DNA from: Prevotella sp. CAG:617
GTDB lineage: Bacteria; Bacteroidota; Bacteroidia; Bacteroidales; Bacteroidaceae
Direction: 5' to 3'
Assembly: GCA_000438115.1 (NCBI GenBank)
Contig: FR903635.1
Location: 1 to 5,039, forward strand
DNA: 5,039 nt
Every line of letters begins with the position of its first letter. Within the stretch, counting starts at the first letter, position 1. The position numbers were made by a program, and so were the translations under genes. Under the pieces are notes generated by a model that worked only from the letters and a program-made list of their open reading frames with translations, searched no databases and was not told the DNA's origin. Shown piece by piece: positions 1 through 5,039 of this stretch.

Positions 1-13
1 AGGAAAGCTGCGG

Positions 14-1045
14 TTATTTGTAGAAATTCTTGGTAAAGGCCTCAAATTCGCCACGCCCCAGCACGCAACGGCGCCACCAGGCCCGCAGGAAACCGCTGCC
101 GTAGCCCAGCAGCTGAACGTAGGAGGCCACCACGGCAATCAGCCCGATGGTCAGGCTGTGGTTGCGGCAGGCGGCATCGGTGGCAATAATCAGGGCAAAG
201 AGCAGCAGGGGCGCCGCACCCACCGCCATCAGCCAGCTGCCGCCGGCACCGCAGAGGGTCAGGACCAGACCCAGCACAAACAGCAGCACCAGCAGCGCGC
301 AGCCCACGGTGAACACGGCGGGCAGCAGATGGACGAGCTTGAGCGTACCGGGGTGGCGCTTGGTCAGATTGATGCGGGCAATGCCGGAATTATGCACCTG
401 GCGGAAAAACTTGCGGAAGTCAACCCGCCGCTTGTGCCACACCCAGGCCTCGGGCATGAGGCGGCTCACGTAGCCGCCGCGAATCAGGCGTGTGCTCAGA
501 TCAATGTCCTCGCCAAAACGCATGTCGGAAAACCCGCCCAGGGCGCTGAACACATCGCGCCGCATGCCCATATTGAACGAGCGGGGATAAAACTTGTCGA
601 GCTTGTGCTTGCCGCCGCGTATGCCGCCGGTGGTAAAAAACGACGTCATGGCATAGTTGATGGCCTTTTGCACGGGCGTAAAATCAGGATGCGCGCGGTC
701 CGGACCGCCAAAAGCATCGCAGGGAGCCTGCTGCAGCTCCTCCTGAATATGCTGCAGATAGTCAGGCGGCAGCACCACGTCGGAGTCAAGAATGAGCAGG
801 TAAGTGCCCTGGGCGCGGGCGGCCGCATAATTGCGCGTGGGGCCGGGGCCGGAATTGGGCTTGGCAAAATAGCGGACGTCAAGACGGCCGGCATAAGCCC
901 GGACCACATCCGCACAAGGGCGGGTGGAGCCATCGTCCACCACAATCACCTCGAAATCGGTAAAACGCTGACCGGCCAGGCTTTCGAGCAGCTCGCGCAC
1001 CTCGTCAGGACGGTTATAAACGGGAATGAGAACAGAATAGGTCAT
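14..1045 (-). CDS. Family 2 glycosyltransferase, membrane-anchored
   Basis: This 343-residue protein is a GT-A fold family 2 glycosyltransferase, which transfers a sugar from a nucleotide-sugar donor to an unknown acceptor on the cytoplasmic face of the inner membrane. The N-terminus has the classic YSVLIPVYNRPDEV strand and EVIVVDDGS at about 32-40. The metal-binding DxD motif is LDSDV (D87, D89), followed by AFGGPDRAHP (111-120), and FGEDIDLSTRL (177-187) supplies the acceptor-side ED pair. About three hydrophobic segments (roughly 236-264, 270-290 and 298-313) anchor the C-terminus. The ATG at 1045 is chosen because the conserved fold begins at its second codon; the frame is also open upstream from a TTG at 1147 and an ATG at 1087, but those 34 residues look nothing like a family member. 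It follows the GH20 gene after 98 bases. Overall the sequence resembles a glycosyltransferase type common in Bacteroides relatives, probably for cell-surface polysaccharide or glycolipid synthesis. The family is firm; donor and acceptor are unknown. Confidence 0.93.
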   Translation of the reverse strand: MTYSVLIPVYNRPDEVRELLESLAGQRFTDFEVIVVDDGSTRPCADVVRAYAGRLDVRYFAKPNSGPGPTRNYAAARAQGTYLLILDSDVVLPPDYLQHIQEELQQAPCDAFGGPDRAHPDFTPVQKAINYAMTSFFTTGGIRGGKHKLDKFYPRSFNMGMRRDVFSALGGFSDMRFGEDIDLSTRLIRGGYVSRLMPEAWVWHKRRVDFRKFFRQVHNSGIARINLTKRHPGTLKLVHLLPAVFTVGCALLVLLFVLGLVLTLCGAGGSWLMAVGAAPLLLFALIIATDAACRNHSLTIGLIAVVASYVQLLGYGSGFLRAWWRRCVLGRGEFEAFTKNFYK

Positions 1046-1079
1046 GTCATGAATAGAATCGGCTTTAATGTGACTCAAA

Positions 1080-1093
1080 CGCCGCATGCGGCG
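1080..1093. repeat. 14-base perfect palindrome in the glycosyltransferase leader
   Basis: CGCCGCATGCGGCG reads the same on both strands and sits 35 bases upstream of the glycosyltransferase ATG, just downstream of the putative -7 box. It could be a small operator or form a short hairpin in the 5' leader. In a GC-rich genome a palindrome this size may be chance. No protein is known to bind it. Confidence 0.35.
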
Positions 1094-1105
1094 CCTCTCA
1101 GGCTG

Positions 1106-1113
1106 CAAATTTA
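1106..1113 (-). promoter_or_regulatory. Candidate Bacteroidota -7 promoter element for the glycosyltransferase
   Basis: On the minus strand this reads TAAATTTG followed by C, a perfect match to the Bacteroides -7 consensus TAnnTTTG. It lies in the 98-base gap between the GH20 stop and the glycosyltransferase start, 60 bases before the ATG, which suggests separate transcription of the glycosyltransferase. No TTTG is found at the expected -33 spacing (about 19-20 bases upstream), so the assignment rests on one box only. Confidence 0.4.
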
Positions 1114-1143
1114 CAGGAAATATGCGGAATCCGGCGGTACCGG

Positions 1144-3174
1144 TCAATTAAATTCATACGCGGCGGCTTGCTCAGCCGTCAGGTTGAGCAGCTTGCCCTT
1201 GAATCCGCCCTGACGGGCGCCGAGCTGCGCCAGCGGAAAAACGAGGGTTTCATGATAACGCATGTACTCCGTGCCGCCGGTACGGCGGGGATGCACATAC
1301 CCCCACCCTGCCCCCCCCAGCACACGCATGCGGCGGCCTTCAAGACGCTCCTGCAACCGGCCGTTCACATAAAGCGACGTGCCCTTGTAGTCACCCTCAA
1401 TACGAATGTCCGTCCACTGCCCGGCGGGCAGGCGGTATGACGGGAAAACAAAGGTATAGCCATCGCGGCTGAAGGCCAGGCGGCCTGTGCCCTCCCAGTT
1501 GGTGTAGAACGTGGCGTGGGGACTGCTGAAGAGCACGCCGCTCACGGTGGAAAGGCTGTCCGGGCAGATGCTGAACCGCAAGGCATAGGGATAACCCACC
1601 TCGGCAAAAGCCGTGCGCACGGAATCACGCCCGGAGAGCACGAGGGTATCACCCTCAGGCGTAAGCCGCACGGATGGCGGTATGCGCGCCAGCCGATTTA
1701 CGCCCGGCGCCTCGGGCAGCCGGCGGCACAGCGCCTCAAAACGCGCATACGGCACGCCCTCATTGCGCCCTCGCCAGAGCTTTTCGGCCATCACCTGAAT
1801 GGCCGGGAAAGCGCGATAGTGTACGTCGGCCTCGCTGATACCGTTGCCGCACAGGTCATTCCATACGGCGAACATCCCGCCCAACACGCCCTCCGTGCCT
1901 TCCGGCAGGGTTTGCTTGCGATTGATGAGCCAGGGCGACCACTCGTCATAAATCCAGCGGGCATCAAGAAAGTCGCGGTAATAACCGGCTCCCGGCACGA
2001 TGTACAGATACGTGTCGCAGGTGTTGATAAGCCGGTAGCCGGCCTCCAGCGAAGCCACCGGATCAACCCAGTCATACGACCACGCATTTACCGTTACGCC
2101 CTTGGCCATAACGGGCGTTTTGCCCGGCAGCCACTTCAGTCCGCCCCACATACGGGGATGTTTGCCATAACGCGCAATGAGTTTGAGATAACGGTCGGTA
2201 AAATAACGGTAGCGCTCGGCTTCCTTCTTATTGTACTCATCTGTTCCGATATGTACGTCAGGACCGATGAACACGGGCTGCTCCCCGCCCAGATATTCAT
2301 GAAAGAGCGTATCGAGAAAGCGATAGGTTTCAGGACTGTAAAGGTCAAGATGATCCATGCCATACTCCCGGCTGCCTATCTCCGGCTTGTAATGCGTAAA
2401 GGCCAGAGAATGTGCCGGCACGTCAATTTCCGGAATCACATTCACGCCATAGGCCATGCCCAGGCGCTGCAGGTCAGTAAACTCCTGCTTGGTATAGGCT
2501 CCGTCCTTGGCCGTCAGCCCGGGAAAGCAGTCACTTTGCAGGCGGAAGGCGGCATAGGTGCGGTTCCAGTCGTTGCCATAAAACTGTGGGAAGCCGTTAT
2601 CATTGAGATGCACCTGCAACTCATTCATCTTATAAAAGGACAATACCCTGACACACTGCCGCAGATACTCCATCGTAAAGAACTTACGGCCCACATCGAG
2701 CATAAATCCGCGATGGGAAAAGCGCGGATAATCACGCGCCTCGCCCTTGGGCAGGCCATCGGGCTGCCTGCAAAGCATCTGCAAAAGGGTGCGTGTGGCC
2801 CAGAACACGCCCTGGGCCTCAGGCGCCGAAAGCGTGACGCGCCTGTCCACCGTCAACACATAGCCCTCACTACCCAACATACTGTCGGGGGCGGAAAGCG
2901 TCAGATACACGCACCGTCCCTGCGGGCGCCCCACGCGCACCGCGTAATCCCACTTCATGAGCGCCTTCAGATCGTCAGCCAGAATCCGGGCCATTGAGGC
3001 AAGCCGGGCGTCAGCTTTCGGGTCAACGACAATCTCGCCGCTTACGGGAAGTGACAGCCTGCCTTTGCCGCCCTGCCACTGCTGCAGGGCCGGAACCACT
3101 TCCGGACAGGGCTCCTGCGCCCATGCGCACAAGGCCGCCGTCATACACCACAATATCCACAAATATCTATACAT
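1144..3174 (-). CDS. Secreted GH20 beta-N-acetylhexosaminidase-like glycoside hydrolase
   Basis: This 676-residue exported enzyme should release terminal beta-linked GlcNAc or GalNAc (or a related unit) from host glycans by substrate-assisted catalysis. A signal peptide occupies residues 1-19 (short basic start, hydrophobic core, AWA before Q20). A GH20b-like N-terminal domain spans about 25-145. The (beta/alpha)8 catalytic domain begins at DYPRFSHRGFMLDVGRKFF (148-166) and carries HLNDN (189-193), PEIDVPAHS (248-256), the catalytic Asp-Glu pair D312-E313 in HIGTDEY (308-314), and AVWND (436-440). From about 505 the protein resembles a concanavalin/laminin-G-like beta sandwich (LFSS, FSRDGYTF, LPAGQW, TSLYVNG). 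The ATG at 3174 is chosen because it places the signal peptide at the very N-terminus; a GTG at 3204 would add ten residues. The start is preceded by A/T-rich sequence and no clear Shine-Dalgarno site. It lies 66 bases after the fucosidase and is probably co-transcribed with it. The family is firm. Exact substrate is open; lacto-N-biosidase is an alternative within GH20. Confidence 0.95.
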   Translation of the reverse strand: MYRYLWILWCMTAALCAWAQEPCPEVVPALQQWQGGKGRLSLPVSGEIVVDPKADARLASMARILADDLKALMKWDYAVRVGRPQGRCVYLTLSAPDSMLGSEGYVLTVDRRVTLSAPEAQGVFWATRTLLQMLCRQPDGLPKGEARDYPRFSHRGFMLDVGRKFFTMEYLRQCVRVLSFYKMNELQVHLNDNGFPQFYGNDWNRTYAAFRLQSDCFPGLTAKDGAYTKQEFTDLQRLGMAYGVNVIPEIDVPAHSLAFTHYKPEIGSREYGMDHLDLYSPETYRFLDTLFHEYLGGEQPVFIGPDVHIGTDEYNKKEAERYRYFTDRYLKLIARYGKHPRMWGGLKWLPGKTPVMAKGVTVNAWSYDWVDPVASLEAGYRLINTCDTYLYIVPGAGYYRDFLDARWIYDEWSPWLINRKQTLPEGTEGVLGGMFAVWNDLCGNGISEADVHYRAFPAIQVMAEKLWRGRNEGVPYARFEALCRRLPEAPGVNRLARIPPSVRLTPEGDTLVLSGRDSVRTAFAEVGYPYALRFSICPDSLSTVSGVLFSSPHATFYTNWEGTGRLAFSRDGYTFVFPSYRLPAGQWTDIRIEGDYKGTSLYVNGRLQERLEGRRMRVLGGAGWGYVHPRRTGGTEYMRYHETLVFPLAQLGARQGGFKGKLLNLTAEQAAAYEFN
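1311..1318 (-). repeat. G8 homopolymer inside the GH20 gene
   Basis: Eight consecutive G residues on the coding strand fall in codons 619-622 of the GH20 gene, within its C-terminal beta-sandwich domain. The frame is intact as given. A one-base change would alter or truncate the last roughly 55 residues while leaving the catalytic domain whole. Runs of this length are prone to replication slippage and to sequencing error. Confidence 0.6.
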
Positions 3175-3240
3175 AGAGTCTACATTTATTATACGTTCCG
3201 TCACACTCCGGAAGCCTTGGCGTTAAGCCCCGGGAAACCG

Positions 3241-4597
3241 TCAGGATGCCGTGCTTTCCAACCAGCCGTCGAAGCGGAATTTTCTGTTCAACTTCAAGGC
3301 AATAACAGGAATCTGCGCATTTTCCGGAAAAGAGCATACGAGCGAAATCCGCCCGTCGCCCCGTTGCCGCACCTCCACCCTTGCACCCGTATCCAGCACG
3401 GTTGCCGACTTCACCCGACAGGCCTCCGGCAACGTCAGTTCAACGTGCTGGATATGAGGGTCACGAATATGAAGATACAAGTTTTTTCCCGCGATACGTA
3501 CTGCCCAGCTGATCGGTCTGCCGGTAAGGCCCGCCCCGCGTTCCGTACACGGCGTCCTGGTGCGCCTCAATCCAGTCCGTAAGCTCATGAAGGCGGGCTA
3601 CCTGCTCTTCAGGCATCTCACCCGTAGGCTTCGGACCGATATTGACCAGCAGATTCCCGTTGCCGCACAACGTACGGCTGAACAAATCAATCAACGCCTT
3701 TCCGGAAAGCATTTTTGCATCCGGCTCATAGGCATATACCGGATACGTAACGCTCGTGCAAGCCTCCCACGGGAAATCAGGAGCATCCGTCGTTTTTGCC
3801 TCCATGGAGAAATAATCACCTGAGGACCCGTCGGTCCAGAAAGTTTCCTGCCCGGTACTGTCTTTCGTTACGGAAAGGCGGGTGGACAGGACATCGGACT
3901 TGGCCGACTTGATCACCTGATACAGATGGCGCCCCTCACGGGCAGACCATAGCGGATCAAGCCAGAACCCGTCGAGCCAAAGAATATCCGGCTGATAGCG
4001 TTGGATCAGTTCGCGCGTCTGGTTGTGCACAAAGCTGACGAAGTCTGCTTTCCCCTTTCGGGGCTCCGGAACAGGCTCGCCGGCTCCAGGCATCCGTGTC
4101 CAGCCACAATAGTCTATATCGGCAATCGAATAGTATATACCGAAAAGCAGTCCCCGCCTCCGGCATTCATCGCCCAGTTCCTTCAGCATATCCCGATGAA
4201 AGGCGCCCCGGTCCAAATCAAAATCCGAATAAGCGCTGGGCCAGATGCAGAAGCCGTCATGATGCTTGGAAATGACAACCATGTACCGGCACCCGGATTG
4301 AACGGCCACGTCTACTATGCGCCTGGCATCAAACTTTTCAGGATTCCAGCTCATCGTGATAGAATCCGCCACGGTTTTCGGCGTTCCGCGCCCTATGGAC
4401 CACGAATCGCCGGTAGTCGGAGTATGGCAGGCCATCCAATGCACAAAAAGCCCTAACTTGGCATCCTGAAAGCGGGTCAGCAATGCGTTATCCGTTTTCG
4501 GATTCATTTTAACGGACTGTGCCTGGGCGGCCATGAAAAAAACCATCAAGGCCCCTGCCCATCCCAATGCAACAATCCTTTTCGTCATACAACTCAT
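3241..4597 (-). CDS. Secreted GH29 alpha-L-fucosidase, reading frame broken by a one-base frameshift
   Basis: This gene encodes a retaining exo-alpha-L-fucosidase for terminal fucose on host glycans. From the ATG at 4597 the signal peptide is hydrophobic (IVALGWAGALMVFFMAAQA) with cleavage near A26. Family motifs follow in order: GLFVHW (49-54), ISKHHDGFCIWPS (109-121; fucose-binding HH 112-113), YQPDILWLDG with probable nucleophile D209, PWEACTSV (276-283), and GNLLVNIGP (314-322). The acid/base glutamate cannot be placed with confidence. The first frame stops at 3461 after 378 residues with an unrelated tail. The next frame continues as GKNLYLHI and runs to the stop at 3241, matching the family's C-terminal beta domain. 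Dropping one A from the A6 run at 3482-3487 gives a continuous 451-residue enzyme. The ATG at 4588 is an equally possible start, but A-rich sequence precedes 4597. The gene sits 40 bases after the esterase. It may be a recent pseudogene, a sequencing error, or expressed as a truncated protein. The family is certain; its functional state is not. Confidence 0.92.
3482..3487 (-). other. Frameshift point in the fucosidase gene (A6 run)
   Basis: The coding strand reads GGGAAAAAACTTGTAT. In the upstream frame this is G-K-K-L-V, leading to a stop 33 bases after the run. Reading with five A residues gives G-K-N-L-Y-L-H-I, the conserved strand after the GSTYRG segment. The shift is therefore localised to the homopolymer, which is typical of replication slippage or an indel in sequencing. 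Confidence 0.85.
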
Positions 4598-4637
4598 TTT
4601 ATTCCGGACTGATTTCTTTTCTGATTCAAGCTTGTGC

Positions 4638-5039
4638 TCAACGCCCCGTGGCCCGTACCGCCACCCGGAACGTAGAGGCCGGCAAACCGGCGGCATTAAC
4701 CAGATTGGCCCGGGTGAAAGGCTGCCACCCGTAGCGCACACTGCACGGCTCCTCCACCTGCGGCGACTCAACCACCACGGCATCATGGCGCACTACGGCC
4801 TGCGCCGGATAGAACACGCCGTCGGGCCCTGCCACCTCAAACGTACGCAGCGGCTGCCCGTCGGACGTGGTCAGTCCCTCGGCATAATCAAAGCTGAGCC
4901 TTACCTTGCGCCCCCGGGCCTCAGCCAGCTTCACAAGGGGGCCGCCGGGCGTCAGTGCACGGCCGTACACGCGGTTCAGCGCCCAACGCGCCAACCGCCG
5001 TCCTCCGGGGCGCACTTGCCGCGGAGTCCCGCTGAGCGA
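4638..5039 (-). CDS. Sialate O-acetylesterase-type SGNH esterase, C-terminal part (cut by window edge)
   Basis: Only the last 133 residues are visible, because the frame stays open to the window end; an internal GTG at 5015 is not the true start. The visible part is the tail of the SGNH esterase (GRRLARWAL helix) followed by the small C-terminal beta domain usual in this family: VRLSFDYAEGLTTSDGQPL, FEVAGPDGVFYPAQA, VVVESPQVEEPCSVRYGW and NLVNAAGLPASTFR. Relatives remove O-acetyl groups from sialic acids, which exposes the sugar to sialidases, although some members act on other acetylated sugars. Family members normally carry a D-x-H-P catalytic segment 11 to 14 residues before the RRL; here the first visible residues read S-G-T-P at that place, so the Asp and His seem to be missing. 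The gene is first in the visible operon, 40 bases ahead of the fucosidase. The family is well supported; activity is doubtful. Confidence 0.88.
   Translation of the reverse strand, partial: SLSGTPRQVRPGGRRLARWALNRVYGRALTPGGPLVKLAEARGRKVRLSFDYAEGLTTSDGQPLRTFEVAGPDGVFYPAQAVVRHDAVVVESPQVEEPCSVRYGWQPFTRANLVNAAGLPASTFRVAVRATGR

Noticed and set aside
1131..1143. Possible terminator hairpin (CCGG-loop-CCGG) just after the GH20 stop
   Set aside because: The stem is only four base pairs and no T-run follows it on the minus strand.
1046..1147. N-terminal extension of the glycosyltransferase to a TTG at 1147
   Set aside because: The conserved fold begins directly after the ATG at 1045, the added residues are not family-like, and the putative promoter and palindrome would fall inside the coding region.
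158..1213. Long open frame on the plus strand opposite the glycosyltransferase
   Set aside because: Its translation is rich in Ala, Gly and His with no recognisable motif, and it is a mirror of a well-supported minus-strand gene in GC-rich DNA.
1516..2997. Plus-strand open frame of nearly 500 codons opposite the GH20 gene
   Set aside because: No family motif or domain pattern. The minus strand carries every GH20 signature over the same interval, so this is a codon-bias shadow.
3175..3240. Terminator or promoter between the fucosidase and GH20 genes
   Set aside because: No stable hairpin with a T-run and no TAnnTTTG box. A TATAAT string is present, but the A/T-rich stretch before the start fits the usual Bacteroidota translation-start context.
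3482..3487. Programmed ribosomal frameshift signal in the fucosidase gene
   Set aside because: The shift needed is +1, and the site (GGG AAA AAA CTT) is not a classical -1 slippery heptamer in the reading frame. Six A residues are short for efficient transcriptional slippage, and I see no downstream stimulatory hairpin. A mutation or sequencing error is simpler.
3241..4597. Horizontal acquisition of the fucosidase gene on the basis of lower GC
   Set aside because: Sampled lines of this gene are somewhat less GC-rich than the glycosyltransferase, but the GH20 gene varies over a similar range, so the difference is not convincing.

Overview
The window most likely comes from a fairly GC-rich gut member of the Bacteroidales (Bacteroidota). 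The grounds are protein content typical of host-glycan degraders, a glycosyltransferase closely resembling a type common in Bacteroides and its relatives, start codons preceded by A/T-rich sequence rather than clear Shine-Dalgarno sites, and one match to the Bacteroides -7 promoter element (TAnnTTTG). I cannot fix the genus. All genes lie on the minus strand, so transcription runs from position 5039 toward 1, and coding density is very high.

Layout in transcription order: (1) 5039-4638, the C-terminal part of a sialate O-acetylesterase-type SGNH esterase, cut by the window edge. (2) After 40 bases, 4597-3241, a secreted GH29 alpha-L-fucosidase whose reading frame is broken by one extra A in an A6 run at 3482-3487; the two frames join to a normal full-length enzyme. 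(3) After 66 bases, 3174-1144, an intact secreted GH20 beta-N-acetylhexosaminidase-like enzyme with a C-terminal concanavalin/laminin-G-like domain. (4) After 98 bases, 1045-14, a membrane-attached family 2 glycosyltransferase, probably with its own promoter.

The first three genes read as one operon. Deacetylation of sialic acid (or another acetylated sugar), removal of terminal fucose and removal of N-acetylhexosamine are successive steps in trimming host mucin O-glycans, N-glycans or milk-type oligosaccharides in the periplasm or outside the cell. No SusC/SusD pair, sialidase or regulator lies inside the window. The glycosyltransferase is biosynthetic and is probably unrelated to the degradative operon.

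I see no clearly novel system. The points most worth checking are the fucosidase frameshift, the apparent loss of the Asp/His catalytic pair in the esterase at the window edge, the atypical active-site motifs of the GH20 enzyme, and a G8 run inside its C-terminal domain. No gene-free stretch exceeds 100 bases. I found no tRNA, rRNA, CRISPR array or mobile element.
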